Source: Methanoculleus marisnigri (lineage in GTDB: Archaea > Halobacteriota > Methanomicrobia > Methanomicrobiales > Methanoculleaceae). From it: a stretch of DNA of 50,471 nucleotides. Position 1 is the first letter of the stretch, and the number at the start of each line of letters is the position of its first letter. Below the pieces are notes generated by a model. It did not search any database. It was not told where the DNA came from and saw only the letters and a list, made by a program, of their open reading frames with translations. Position numbers and translations under genes: made by a program. The stretch lies in contig DASQ01000112.1 of the NCBI GenBank assembly GCA_002503885.1, positions 1 to 50,471 of the forward strand. Reading direction: 5' to 3'. Positions 9,062 to 21,040 of this stretch are shown here, piece by piece.

Positions 9062-10280
9062 CCCATACCAGCGCGAGATCATCCAGGACATTCTGGACGG
9101 GCGCGACGTCCTCGCGGTACTTGCGACCGGAGGCGGCAAGTCGCTCTGCTACCAGGTCCCCGCGCTCATCGGCGACGGCGTCACGCTGGTGATATCGCCC
9201 CTCATCGCCCTGATGAAGGACCAGGTCGACGATCTGCAGGCCCGCGGGATCGGCGCGGAAGCGCTGAACTCCTCCGGGTCCTATACAACGACACGGCGGA
9301 TCCGTTCGGAACTGAGAGAGGGCCTGATCCAGATCCTCTACGTTTCGCCGGAGAAGGCGGTCAGCGACGACTTCCTCGCGCTCATCGCATCCACCCCTAT
9401 CACGCTGATCGCCGTCGACGAGGCGCACTGCATATCGATGTGGGGGCACCAGTTCCGACCGGAGTACCGGTCGCTTGCGGTCCTCAAGGAACGGTTCCCC
9501 GGGGTGCCGATGGTTGCCCTGACGGCGACCGCGACGCCGGACGTCCGTGAGGACATCGCACGGCAGCTCAACCTCGTGGACCCGTCGGTCTACGTCGGGA
9601 GTTTCAACCGGGAGAACCTCAGGTACGCCGTCGTCCCGAAAGAAGAGGACGCATATGAACGGCTCCGCGCCTACCTGCGGGGCCACAGGAAGGATTCCGG
9701 GATCGTCTATGTGGGAACGAGGGAGGGGGCCGAGACGCTCGCGGCCAATCTTCGCGCCGACGGGGTCTCAGCGCTCCCCTACCACGCCGGGATGACGGCG
9801 GCCGCCCGGGCAGAGACCCAGGACCGGTTCATCAGCGGGAAGGTCCCGGTCGTCTGTGCGACGAGTGCGTTCGGGATGGGCATCGATAAGCCGGATGTGC
9901 GGTTCGTCGTCCACGTCGATATGCCAAAGACCCTCGAGGCCTACTACCAGGAGAGCGGCCGGGCCGGGAGGGACGGGGCGACGAGCGACTGCATCCTCTT
10001 CTACCACGACGACGATGCAAAACGCCTCCGGTCCTTCATCGACCGCGACCTCCCGTCCGAGTTCCAGCGCGAGGTCGCACGCGCGAAACTGCAGAGCATG
10101 GTGGATTACTGCACCGCGACGGGGTGCCGGAGAACGATGCTCCTCGGGTACTTCGGAGAGCGTTTTGAGGCTCCCTGCGGCGGCTGCGACGTCTGTGCTC
10201 CGCCCGGCATCCCGGCCGGGAAGGCTCGTCCGCGGTCCGGGCGCCGGAAGCGCGGTGCTGTCCGCCAGGCCTCCAGCTGA
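8982..10280 (+). CDS. recQ: RecQ-type ATP-dependent DNA helicase, short form
   Basis: 432 residues from the ATG at 8982; an ATG at 9009 is also possible, while an upstream start at 8829 would add a low-complexity shadow of the preceding gene. Superfamily 2 motifs are clear: Walker A LATGGGKS (about 48-54), DEAH box at 146-149, SATA-like TATATPDV, and motif VI with QESGRAGRDG. The C-terminus has the RecQ zinc-binding pattern (CTATGCRR...GYFGE...CGGCDVC). No winged-helix RQC or HRDC domain follows, so this is a minimal RecQ. It should unwind DNA 3'-5' during repair or recombination. Confidence 0.9.
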   Translation: MPPEHLPIVMDRMHLILQRCFGHTAFNPYQREIIQDILDGRDVLAVLATGGGKSLCYQVPALIGDGVTLVISPLIALMKDQVDDLQARGIGAEALNSSGSYTTTRRIRSELREGLIQILYVSPEKAVSDDFLALIASTPITLIAVDEAHCISMWGHQFRPEYRSLAVLKERFPGVPMVALTATATPDVREDIARQLNLVDPSVYVGSFNRENLRYAVVPKEEDAYERLRAYLRGHRKDSGIVYVGTREGAETLAANLRADGVSALPYHAGMTAAARAETQDRFISGKVPVVCATSAFGMGIDKPDVRFVVHVDMPKTLEAYYQESGRAGRDGATSDCILFYHDDDAKRLRSFIDRDLPSEFQREVARAKLQSMVDYCTATGCRRTMLLGYFGERFEAPCGGCDVCAPPGIPAGKARPRSGRRKRGAVRQASS

Positions 10281-10357
10281 GCCGGTGGGTACCGGTATCC
10301 CCCTTCCCGGGGAAACATCTATTATGCATACGGCAGAAGACTTGTCCGGGATTTGTC

Positions 10358-10582
10358 ATGGCAAAGAAGTTAACCCGTTCAACGTCTGATCGGTGGGTTG
10401 CCGGAATATGCGGCGGCATCGGAGAATACTTTGAGATCGACCCGAATGTCATCCGGGTCGTCTGGGTCATCGTTACCGTGCTCACGGGGTTCCTCCCCGG
10501 GATTATCATCTACATCCTGCTCTGGATCATCCTGCCCGAGCAGGGGCAGGCGCGCCCGGTTGGAACGACTGCTGAGGTGTAA
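10358..10582 (+). CDS. PspC-domain small membrane protein
   Basis: 74 residues. The N-terminal half contains LTRSTSDRWVAGICGGIGEYF, the PspC hallmark, followed by the segment DPNVIRVVWVIVTVLTGFLPGIIIYILLWIILPE with a hydrophobic helix and the family's LWxxxPE ending. Bacterial relatives work with phage-shock membrane-stress regulators; no pspA is visible here. The gene starts at an ATG about 77 bases after recQ and is followed by the second mini-hairpin run. Confidence 0.88.
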   Translation: MAKKLTRSTSDRWVAGICGGIGEYFEIDPNVIRVVWVIVTVLTGFLPGIIIYILLWIILPEQGQARPVGTTAEV

Positions 10583-10606
10583 GAAGCGACGGGCCGAAGG
10601 GTGCGA

Positions 10607-10670
10607 CGTTCCAACGGAACGGAGCAGGAGCACCGCCAGGTGCGGGCCGGAGTTTAAGCACCGTCAGGTG
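10607..10670. repeat. Run of mini-hairpins (array 2)
   Basis: Directly behind pspC: CGTTCC-AAC-GGAACG (10607-10621), GCACC-GCCA-GGTGC (10630-10643) and CACC-GTCA-GGTG (10659-10670). The same GCACC/GGTGC unit appears in array 1. The surrounding gene-free stretch 10583-11099 otherwise holds repeat copy B and no convincing ORF. Confidence 0.6.
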
Positions 10671-10821
10671 TAAGAGCAGCTGGCCAGGAGGCCGCACCCG
10701 TTTCTTTTCGCAGAGAGTGGGCGGCCGGCCGTGCCGATGAGTGCTTCAGGCTGCGGGAGTTCGGGTGATGTGCGTGCTCAAATCTCCTTGATTGCTCACC
10801 CGTATACGGCTTTCCACCGGC

Positions 10822-10951
10822 TATCGCCACGCACTGCCCCCGCCCCCGGGGGGCGGGGGAGGAGGCCGGAGGCCGGGCGGGGTGGGGGTTGCATGTCTCA
10901 TTACGGGATAGAGACAGGGGAGGGGGGCGTGCCCCTCCCCCTATGGCGATA
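10822..10951 (-). repeat. Dispersed GC-rich repeat, copy B (inverted)
   Basis: 130 bp between TATCGCCA (10822-10829) and TGGCGATA (10944-10951), opposite in orientation to copy A. Similarity to other copies extends into the flanks: CGGCTTTCCACCGG before it recurs inverted after copy D, and CCACGGTCCACTGCACCGGG after it recurs beside copy C. Confidence 0.7.
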
Positions 10952-11099
10952 CTCCCACGGTCCACTGCACCGGGCTTTCCATCCCCTCAACAGTTTTACT
11001 GCCAAAACAACGGCAGTTGCCACCTTTGCCGTCGGGGTCCCTCCCAGGCCCATACTCCTGCGGCAATCCAGAGCCCTGCCCCGTCACCGCCGGATCCTC

Positions 11100-13028
11100 C
11101 TACCGCGGTCCCCCTTCCTGCAGCTTCCTGATCATATCCCGGAGCGCAATCGCCCGCTCGAACTCCAGGCGTTCCGCCGCCTCCCGCATATCGGCCTCGA
11201 GTTCGATGATCAGGTTCGGGATCTCCGACTTCGGGACGTGCTTGATATCGGTGATCTCCACCTCTTTCTCCCGGACCGGCTTTATGATCGTCTGCGGCGT
11301 GATGCCGTGCCGGGCGTTGTAGGCGAGCTGCATCGTGCGCCGCCGCTCGGTTTCGGCCATCGCCTTCTTGATCGAATCGGTCATGGTGTCGGCGTAGAGC
11401 ACGACCTTCGCGTTGACGTTCCGGGCGGCCCGTCCGATGGTCTGGACCAGGCTCCGGGCGTCGCGGAGGAACCCTTCCTTGTCGGCATCGAGGATACCGA
11501 CGAACCCGACCTCCGGGATGTCGAGGCCCTCCCGCAGGAGGTTGATCCCCACGAGGACGTCGTACTTCCCGAGGCGGAGCAGCCGGATGATCTCGGTCCG
11601 CTCGAGGGTGTTGATCTCGGAGTGGAGGTAGCGGGTCTTGATCCCCTGGTCGGCCAGGTACTCCGAGAGTTCCTCGGCGAGCCTCTTCGTGAGCGTCGTC
11701 AGCAGTATGCGGTCCCCGCGGTCGATCGTGGCCCGGATCTCGGCGATGACGTCCTGGATCTGGCCCTCGATCGGCCGGACCTCGACCGCAGGGTCCACGA
11801 GCCCCGTCGGCCGGATGATCTGCTCCGCAACAGTTGAGCGCTCCAGCTCGTAGTCCCCCGGGGTCGCCGAGACGAAGATGACGTTTCTCATGTAGCCGGA
11901 GAACTCGTCGAACTTCAGCGGCCGGTTGTCGAACGCCGATGGGAGCCGAAAGCCGTAGTCCACGAGGGACTTCTTCCGCGAGAAGTCGCCGTGGTACATG
12001 CCGCGGACCTGGGGCAGGGTCTGGTGGCTCTCGTCGATCACCATCAGGAAATCCTCCGGGAAGTAGTCCAGCAGGCAGTAAGGCTGCTCCCCGGCCTTCC
12101 TTCCGTCGAAGTGGCGGGAGTAGTTCTCGATCCCCTTGCAGGTCCCGGTCTCCCGGATCATCTCGATGTCGTAGAGCGTCCTCTGCCGCAGGCGGTGCGC
12201 CTCGAGCATGCCGAGGTTCGGGAGCCACTCTTTGAGTTCCTGCTCGATCGAGGTTATCGCCCGCTCTTTCTCCTCCTCCGGGACGACGAAGTGGCGGGCC
12301 GGGTAGACGAAGAAGTAGTTCATCTCTTCAAGGCGCTGGCCGGAGACCTTATCGATCTCGCTGATCCGGTCCACCTCGTCCCCGAAGAGCTCGATACGGA
12401 TGATGTTGTTGAAGTAACCGGGGACAAGGTCGATGGTGTCGCCGCGCGCCCGGAACCGGCCCGGCGCGAGTTCGATGTCGTTTCGGTCGAACTGGATGTC
12501 GACGAGCCTCCGTATAATATCGTCCCGCCGCATCCGGTCCCGGACCTTCACCTCAAACCCCATCCGCTGAAAGTTGGCGGGGTTTCCGAGGCCGTAGATG
12601 CAGGAGACCGAGGCGACGACGATGGTGTCGGGGCGCGAGAGGACCGATGCAGTGGTGGCGAGGCGCATCTGCTCGATCTTCGGGTTGATCTGGGCGTCTT
12701 TTTCGATGTAGAGGTCGCGCTTCGCGATGTAGGACTCGGGCTGGTAGTAGTCGTAGTAGGAGACGAAGTACTCCACCCGGTTCTCGGGGAAGAACGATTT
12801 GAATTCGTTGTAGAGCTGGGCCGCAAGCGTCTTGTTGTGGGCGATGACGAGCGTGGGTCTCTGGACCGCCTCGACGACGTTTGCTATCGTGAACGTCTTG
12901 CCCGAGCCCGTGACCCCGAGGAGGGTCTGGAACCGCTCGCCCCGGGAGAGCCCGCCGGTGAGTTTTTGGATAGCGTCGGGCTGCGAGCCCGTGGGTTTAA
13001 AATCCGCCTTGAGCTGAAATGCCGTCAT
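11100..13028 (-). CDS. uvrB: UvrB, excision nuclease subunit B
   Basis: 642 residues, normal length for UvrB. Walker A GVTGSGKT (38-45) and the damage-probing beta-hairpin region YFVSYYDYYQPESYI are intact, followed by helicase motifs (VIDESHQTLPQ, SATPGDYE, GLDIPEV, QTIGRAARN) and a C-terminal UVR coiled coil (ERLEFERAIALRDMIRKL) that pairs with UvrC. It receives DNA from UvrA, verifies damage and recruits UvrC. It is the last gene of a uvrA-uvrC-uvrB operon; its ATG overlaps the uvrC stop by four bases. Confidence 0.98.
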   Translation of the reverse strand: MTAFQLKADFKPTGSQPDAIQKLTGGLSRGERFQTLLGVTGSGKTFTIANVVEAVQRPTLVIAHNKTLAAQLYNEFKSFFPENRVEYFVSYYDYYQPESYIAKRDLYIEKDAQINPKIEQMRLATTASVLSRPDTIVVASVSCIYGLGNPANFQRMGFEVKVRDRMRRDDIIRRLVDIQFDRNDIELAPGRFRARGDTIDLVPGYFNNIIRIELFGDEVDRISEIDKVSGQRLEEMNYFFVYPARHFVVPEEEKERAITSIEQELKEWLPNLGMLEAHRLRQRTLYDIEMIRETGTCKGIENYSRHFDGRKAGEQPYCLLDYFPEDFLMVIDESHQTLPQVRGMYHGDFSRKKSLVDYGFRLPSAFDNRPLKFDEFSGYMRNVIFVSATPGDYELERSTVAEQIIRPTGLVDPAVEVRPIEGQIQDVIAEIRATIDRGDRILLTTLTKRLAEELSEYLADQGIKTRYLHSEINTLERTEIIRLLRLGKYDVLVGINLLREGLDIPEVGFVGILDADKEGFLRDARSLVQTIGRAARNVNAKVVLYADTMTDSIKKAMAETERRRTMQLAYNARHGITPQTIIKPVREKEVEITDIKHVPKSEIPNLIIELEADMREAAERLEFERAIALRDMIRKLQEGGPR

Positions 13029-14571
13029 GGTGCCACCGTCTTCTTCCGGAGGGTCCTGTGGTAGGCGATCGCGAACCGGTGCGCCTCGTCGCGGATCTCC
13101 TGGAGGAAGAGCGACGCTTTCTCGTGCCTCTCAAGCGGCAGGGGCTGGGAGAAGCCCGGCACGAAGACTTCCTCCTCGCGCTTCGCGATGGCCGCGACCG
13201 GGACTTTGATCCCGAGTTCCCTGAGCACCGCAACGGCCGCTGCGAGCTGCCCCTTCCCGCCGTCGACGAGGATCAGGTCGGGGAGTTCGCCGCCCTCCTT
13301 CTGCAGGCGCGCGTAGCGCCGGCGGACCACCTCGGCGATGGCGGCGAAGTCGTCGACGCCCTCGACCGTTCGTATCGCAAAGCGCCGGTAGTTCCGCTTG
13401 TCGGGCTTTCCCCAGAGGAACCGGACCATCGACCCCACCATCGCCGTCCCGGAGAGATGGGAGATGTCGAAGCACTCGATCGCGACCGGGAGGTCCGGGA
13501 GGTGCAGGCGGCGTTTCAGTTCGTCCAGTTTGATCCGGTCGCCGAAGAACGCGATCTCCACGTTCTTCCGGACAAGGTCGAGCAGGTTCTTCTTCTCGCC
13601 CCGCTGCGGCACGACCACCCGGACCCTGCCGCCCCGGAGGTGGGAGAGGTAGCCGGCGACGGCGTCGTCGACCGGCACGGGCAGGATCACCTCCTCCGGG
13701 GGTTCGTGGTCGGCGTAGTAGCGGGCGAGGAACTCCTCCAGGAACTCCTCCGTCTCGTCGAAGGTGTACTCGTGCTTCCCGGCAAGCGTTCCTTTGTAGA
13801 CGTTGAAGAGCATGAGGGAGACGGTTCCATCGCTTGCGATATAGTTGACGATATCCTCGTTGTAGGTCTTCTGCCGGTCCATGTGCTGCCGCTCGCGCAG
13901 CCCCTCGAGGGCCGCGACCTGGTCGCGGAGCTCCATCGCCCGCTCGTACTCCTGCCGCTCTGCAGAAGCCGCCATCTCCTCGCGGAGCGCCCGGATGAGC
14001 CCGGCGATATCCCCTTTGAGGACCGCTTCGGCTCTCCTGATCCGCTCCCGGTAGTCGTCCTCGCCGATTGCTCCGGTGCAGGGGGCGCTGCACGAGCCGA
14101 TGTGTGCACGGAGGCATGGACGCCGGGGGAGGCGGCGGCAGGACCGGAGGCAAAAGAGGGATTTTAAGAGGCGGAGGAGGTCTTCGCGCTCCCGGCCGGA
14201 GACGAACGGCCCGTAGTACCGGCCGTTCCCGTCGGGTTGGCGGGCAGTGTGGATCCGGGGGTAGGGCTCGTCGGTGACGTGGATGTAGGCGTACCTCTTC
14301 GCGTCCTTTAAGTCGATGTTGTACTTCGGCTGGTGCTTCTTGATCAGGGTGTTCTCGAGGATGAACGCCTCGACCTCGGTGTCGGTGACGATGAAATCGA
14401 TCCCGGCGATCGCGGCGACGAGGTTTTCGGTCTTCCGGTCGAGGTCGTGCCGGGAGAAGTAACTCGATACGCGCTTCTTAAGGTTCTTTGCCTTCCCGAC
14501 GTAGATGATGGTGCCCTCGTCGTCGGAGAAGAGGTAGCACCCGGGCTCGGTCGGTAAGGTTAGCGGGTCGA

Positions 14572-14575
<4 letters not shown>
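13025..14575 (-). CDS. uvrC: UvrC, excision nuclease subunit C, lacking the C-terminal HhH domain
   Basis: 516 residues against roughly 590-620 for typical bacterial UvrC. Present in order: GIY-YIG nuclease (GCYLFSDD...IIYVGKAKNLKKRV, 1-95) for 3' incision, a Cys-rich segment (CLRSCRRLPRRPCLRAHIG), a UVR motif (EYERAMELRDQVAALEGL), and the RNase H-like nuclease (ECFDISHLSG, LILVDGGKGQ) for 5' incision. The protein stops soon after DEAHRFAIAYHRTLRKK, exactly where the (HhH)2 DNA-binding domain normally starts. Overlaps of four bases with both neighbours show a coupled operon. Confidence 0.96.
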
Positions 14576-17379
<2,804 letters not shown>

Positions 17380-17431
17380 TGGTGCGTGCAGATATGTTGG
17401 TCTTCCTACCTCATAGCCGTTTGCCGATCCC

Positions 17432-17443
17432 AAATTTTAAATA
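17432..17443. promoter_or_regulatory. TATA-like box between divergent uvrA and DUF5591 genes
   Basis: AAATTTTAAATA lies in otherwise GC-rich DNA and reads as an archaeal TATA box on either strand. It is about 55 bases ahead of the uvrA ATG on the minus strand and about 230 bases ahead of the DUF5591 gene on the plus strand. Which gene uses it, or whether both do, is inference. Confidence 0.5.
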
Positions 17444-17580
17444 GGTGTTTGGAACGGAGCCCGGAACGCAGCCGATCTGGAGGGCTCCGGCTGCGGGCGG
17501 CGGGACCGGGGAGAAGAATGCCATCCGGGCCTCCGGCACCGAGAGCCGGACTGTCTTTCACGGGTGCGATCGTCCCGCCA

Positions 17581-17661
17581 GACCCTCTGCAGGGTCAGGC
17601 TTTTTGCTTTTCCCGGTCCAACCGATATACACGAAAAAGGAACTCTTTTTCGTGCAGGAGG
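17581..17661 (+). promoter_or_regulatory. Hairpin-rich leader of DUF5591 gene
   Basis: GACCCT-CTGC-AGGGTC (17581-17596) is followed by two T-rich runs (17601-17611), like an intrinsic terminator. A second perfect inverted repeat with ten-base arms, CACGAAAAAG (17630-17639) and CTTTTTCGTG (17645-17654), sits one base before the AGGAGG ribosome site at 17656-17661. The arrangement could attenuate transcription or serve as an operator; this is inference. Confidence 0.45.
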
Positions 17662-17669
17662 ATCGGTTA

Positions 17670-18377
17670 GTGCAGAGTGCGGGTGCCCCCCGGCGGGTCG
17701 TCGAGGTCGTGCAGGACAGGCACGGGAACCGGATTGAGATATTCGACCCCCCGTTCTACCGTAAGGAGTTCGAGGACGCCTACCGGTTCATCATCGATGA
17801 CTACCGGGTGGCGCCGAGGGAGATCGGCCTCTTTCTGCCCTGCGCCGTGCGGAAACCCTACAGTCAGAGCCCGAGCCACCAGCTCTTCAGGCGGATCATC
17901 GACGGCGTCCTTGACCCGGAGGAGTACCATATCGTCATATTCGGCACCTGCGGGACCGTCCCTGCGGAACTCGAGTGCATGTACCCCTACCAAAACTACC
18001 ACTACATGCTCGGCAAGACCACGGACGGGCGGGTCCGGCAGGACTTCCACCGGATCGAGGTCTACCGGCTGAAGGGCTACCTTGAGAAGACCCGCGACAC
18101 CTACCGGCACCGGCTCGCCTACTGCATCGGGCCGTTTCGGAAGGCAATGGTTGAGGCGTCGGAGGAGACCGGGATCGCCGTCGACCTGCTGCCTTCCGAC
18201 CCGATGATCGAGCGGCTCTACGACATCGACTGCCCGTTCCCCGAAGGCAGCCTCTCGATGCAGGGCTACATCGACGAGTTCCAGGCGGGTCTCGCGAGGC
18301 TGGCGGGGATGGTGCACACCGGGGGCACGACGGCTCTGGAAGGGTGCCCGGAGCGGCGGGGGCCGGTGAGGGCGTGA
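17670..18377 (+). CDS. DUF5591-like conserved archaeal protein
   Basis: 235 residues from the GTG at 17670, chosen because AGGAGG lies eight bases upstream; GTG 17652 and an ATG at 17445 are in frame but give non-conserved leaders. The core reads IGLFLPCAVRKPYSQSPSHQLFRRII...YHIVIFGTCGTVPAELECMYPYQNYHYMLG, matching the DUF5591 module also found in archaeosine synthase (ArcS/TgtA2)-type proteins (recalled similarity). No catalytic PUA or TGT domain is present, so a direct role in tRNA modification is not shown. Predicted cytoplasmic. Confidence 0.7.
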   Translation: MQSAGAPRRVVEVVQDRHGNRIEIFDPPFYRKEFEDAYRFIIDDYRVAPREIGLFLPCAVRKPYSQSPSHQLFRRIIDGVLDPEEYHIVIFGTCGTVPAELECMYPYQNYHYMLGKTTDGRVRQDFHRIEVYRLKGYLEKTRDTYRHRLAYCIGPFRKAMVEASEETGIAVDLLPSDPMIERLYDIDCPFPEGSLSMQGYIDEFQAGLARLAGMVHTGGTTALEGCPERRGPVRA

Positions 18378-18482
18378 GGGGTGGTGGGATGCGAAGGAAA
18401 AGAGCTGTTTGAGTTTCGTTAAGCCCCTTTTCAGCTCCCTTCAGTTGCACCTGGCACGGATTTCAAGGGAATATCGCGTTTG

Positions 18483-18575
18483 GGGAGGGGCTGACGGGGA
18501 GGGGGGAGTATTCCCCCCTCCCCTGTCCCCACCCCCCTCCGTGGCGATAGCCACCACGGTCCACTGCACCGGGTT
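18483..18575 (-). repeat. Dispersed GC-rich repeat, partial copy C
   Basis: GGGGCTGACGGGGAGGGG, its matching CCCCTCCCCTGTC arm and GTGGCGATAGCCACCACGGTCC reproduce one half of copies A and B; the CGGCCTCCGGCC half is missing. The 18378-18683 gap between the DUF5591 and RuBisCO genes, which converge here, holds nothing else recognisable. Confidence 0.6.
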
Positions 18576-18683
18576 TTTTCCTCGATTCACCCACCCTGTT
18601 CGTCGTGACTTACTCGCAAATTCAGGCTCATACTCAAAGTATTTAGGGTCTCACCCAACCAAAACCGGATTCCCCAACCCCCC

Positions 18684-19976
18684 TCACTTCGGCTTATACC
18701 GCCCCCACTTCTCAAGCGCTCCCTTCAGTTCGGGGGCCTTCTCCGCCTTCTCCTCAAGCGTCTCCCCCTCTTTCCAGGCCTCGATCGCCTGCATGGTGGC
18801 CTCTGCGCCCGCCCGCGTGCCCTTCGGGTGGCCGTGGATGCCGCCGCTGACCAGGAGGACGAGTTCGGTGCCGTAGATGTCGAGCACGTCCGGCACGAGC
18901 CCGGGGTGGAGCCCGCCCGACGAGGCGGGAAAAGCACTCTTGATCTCGCCCCAGTCCTGGTCGAGGGCCATGTGGTCCACCGCGTTCGTGTGCTTCTCCC
19001 GGAGCATATCCGCAAGCACGGTGGCCTCCGCCCGCGTGCCGACCAGTTTCCCGACGGCCGTGCCGGTGTGGATCTGCGAGACGCCGATGAGCCGCATCAT
19101 CTTCGCCAGGAACTGCATCGTGATCCCGTGCCTCTCGTCCCGGTCGAAGGCCGCGTGCATCGCCCGGTGGGCGTGGATCGCAAGCCCGAGGTCGGAGCAG
19201 TAGTCCCGGAGGGTCGCGACCGCGGCGGTCCCGGCAACCACGACGTCGATCATCGCGTAGTTCCAGCCGTAGTCCGCAAGCAGCTTCGCCCGCTTCTTCA
19301 TGGTCTCCGTCTCGGCCGTGATGTTGATGAACGCAGACTTCACGTCGCCGGTCTCCTGCTCGGCCTTATCACGCATCTTCGTCATGGCCCGGACGCGGTC
19401 GTCGAACCGGTTAAACGAGTGGGACGTCAGATTCTCGTCGTCTTTGACGAAGTCAAACCCGCCCATCCAGGTTTCGTAGCCAACCTCTGCGTGCTCCTCT
19501 GCCGTGAACCCCACCTTCGGCTTTGCGACCGCGCCCGTCAGCGGCCTGCCGTGGACCTTCATCATATCCCGGATCCCTTCCATGCCGAAGTGCGGTCCCT
19601 TGAAGTGCTGGAGGTATTCGGCCGGGAGCGAGGCATCGATCAGCCGCAGGCGGTCGAGCGCCTTCATCCCAAAGATGTTGCCGGCGATGCCGCTCAAGAG
19701 CTGGGCAGCGTTCCCTTCCTCCCAGAGAGCGAGGGGATAGGCGATCTTCACGTAGTTCCCCTCGATCTCGAACGCCTTCGCCTGGAGGTCCCGCATCCGG
19801 GGCGGCAGGGTAAAGAGCGTGGTCCACGTCCCGGTCGAACTCTCGGACGCGATTCTCCCGACCGCCTCCACCCTGCTGATCCCCTCCGCGGGCTCGAAAT
19901 AATAGAGGGCCACGAGTTCGTCCGGGCCGGGGGTATGGTTTAAGTCAACAAACTCTTCGTACCAGTCAATCGCCAT
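18684..19976 (-). CDS. rbcL: Type III ribulose-bisphosphate carboxylase
   Basis: 430 residues from the ATG at 19974-19976, with GAGGTGA upstream; a longer in-frame reading overlaps the divergent hydrolase gene and is not used. Key residues are present: Lys152/Lys154 in AKPKVG, the carbamylated-lysine motif FVKDDE (Lys178, Asp180, Glu181), HAHRAMHAA and SGGIHGHPKG. Length and sequence match archaeal form III, which converts ribulose-1,5-bisphosphate formed from nucleotides to 3-phosphoglycerate (AMP salvage or the reductive hexulose-phosphate pathway of methanogens). No small subunit or Calvin-cycle genes are adjacent. Confidence 0.95.
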   Translation of the reverse strand: MAIDWYEEFVDLNHTPGPDELVALYYFEPAEGISRVEAVGRIASESSTGTWTTLFTLPPRMRDLQAKAFEIEGNYVKIAYPLALWEEGNAAQLLSGIAGNIFGMKALDRLRLIDASLPAEYLQHFKGPHFGMEGIRDMMKVHGRPLTGAVAKPKVGFTAEEHAEVGYETWMGGFDFVKDDENLTSHSFNRFDDRVRAMTKMRDKAEQETGDVKSAFINITAETETMKKRAKLLADYGWNYAMIDVVVAGTAAVATLRDYCSDLGLAIHAHRAMHAAFDRDERHGITMQFLAKMMRLIGVSQIHTGTAVGKLVGTRAEATVLADMLREKHTNAVDHMALDQDWGEIKSAFPASSGGLHPGLVPDVLDIYGTELVLLVSGGIHGHPKGTRAGAEATMQAIEAWKEGETLEEKAEKAPELKGALEKWGRYKPK

Positions 19977-20088
19977 AGAATCACCTCTTGAAGAAAGGGG
20001 TGCCCGGGTAGAAAAACCTTCCATTCGGAGCAGGCCAGAGAGGCCTGCAGGCGCCGGATTTATCAGCCGGCGGTCCAGAAGGTGCATC

Positions 20089-20916
20089 ATGGAAAGACCC
20101 GTTGAGAACACCCGCTCGCTCTTCGACTACGACGCAGGGGAGCCGCCCGGTGTCAGGGCGACCGGCATCGATGTGACGATCCGCGACCTGACGTATCAGG
20201 CCGCTCCAGAACGCTGGGTCCGGGCCTATCTGGTGGCCCCGACCCCCGATCAGCCGCAACTCGCCGGCCTCCTCTTTCTCCACCCGGGGCCCGGGAGCCG
20301 GGCCACGTTCCTGGCCGAGGCCGTGACTCTTGCCGGGTTGGGTGCGGTCTCCCTGCTCGTCGACGCCCCCTGGGCCGATGACGGGGCAGCGGCCTGGGGC
20401 CGGGCGGTTACGGACCCCGGGGAAGCGGTGCGCGAGCACGTCCGGACGGTGATCGACCTTCGCCGGGGGCTTGACCTCCTTATAGCGCGGCCGGATGTCG
20501 ATCCGGACCGGCTCGGGTTCGTGGGCCACAGTTTCGGGGCGCTCATCGGAGCGGTGCTCGCCGGCGTCGACCGGCGGGTGAAGGCCGCGGTCCTGATGGC
20601 GGGCACCGGGAGGTTTGCCGACGTCGCCGCCGTGAACCTGCCCGATCTGCAGGGCGAGAGGCTGGAGCACTACCGCCGGACGCTCGCGGAGATCGGCCGG
20701 GCCGCACCCCCCCCTCTCCTCTTCCAGTCCGCTCTTCGCGACGAGGTCTTTTCGGAGGAGCAGTCCCGGGAATTCTTCGAGTGGGCGAACGACCCGAAGT
20801 CGCTCGAATGGTACGACGCAGGCCATTACCTGGATGAGGCGGCCCGCCGCGACCGTATCGCGTGGCTGGCCGGGCGGCTCTCTCTGGAGCGGCGGGAGCC
20901 GGACCGTTCCCGGTAG
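20089..20916 (+). CDS. Alpha/beta hydrolase
   Basis: 275 residues with a dienelactone-hydrolase-like fold: LLFLHPGPGSR oxyanion region, nucleophile elbow GHSFG, acid in SALRDEVFSEEQ and catalytic His in YDAGHYL near the C-terminus. There is no signal peptide; predicted cytoplasmic esterase or hydrolase of unknown substrate. It starts at an ATG behind AGGTG, divergent from the RuBisCO gene across a 112-base gap, so shared regulation is possible but unproven. Confidence 0.88.
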   Translation: MERPVENTRSLFDYDAGEPPGVRATGIDVTIRDLTYQAAPERWVRAYLVAPTPDQPQLAGLLFLHPGPGSRATFLAEAVTLAGLGAVSLLVDAPWADDGAAAWGRAVTDPGEAVREHVRTVIDLRRGLDLLIARPDVDPDRLGFVGHSFGALIGAVLAGVDRRVKAAVLMAGTGRFADVAAVNLPDLQGERLEHYRRTLAEIGRAAPPPLLFQSALRDEVFSEEQSREFFEWANDPKSLEWYDAGHYLDEAARRDRIAWLAGRLSLERREPDRSR

Positions 20917-20989
20917 CGGTTCTCCGGGGTTTGAACCCGTGCCTTCCCGGGTAAGGGTGCGATGACGGCAGGAACGGGATCCAAAATAT

Positions 20990-21040
20990 TACAAATAATA
21001 CAAATAGGTAATAATTGGTAAAATTATTATAGGGTTAATT
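20990..21040. terminator. AT-rich palindromic island in convergent intergenic region
   Basis: The 20917-21227 gap lies between two genes pointing at each other. Within it is an AT-rich tract with the perfect inverted repeat TAATAATT (21009-21016) / AATTATTA (21022-21029) around a GGTAA loop, next to a repeated ACAAATA. Archaeal terminators are T-rich, so a bidirectional terminator is the simplest reading. Confidence 0.4.

Noticed and set aside
17445..17669. 75-residue N-terminal extension of the DUF5591 protein
   Set aside because: Covers the hairpin leader, is not family-like, and a strong AGGAGG site favours the GTG at 17670.
20925..20965. tRNA T-arm-like sequence on the minus strand (GGGTTCAAACCCC)
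   Set aside because: No matching acceptor, D or anticodon stems could be found around it.
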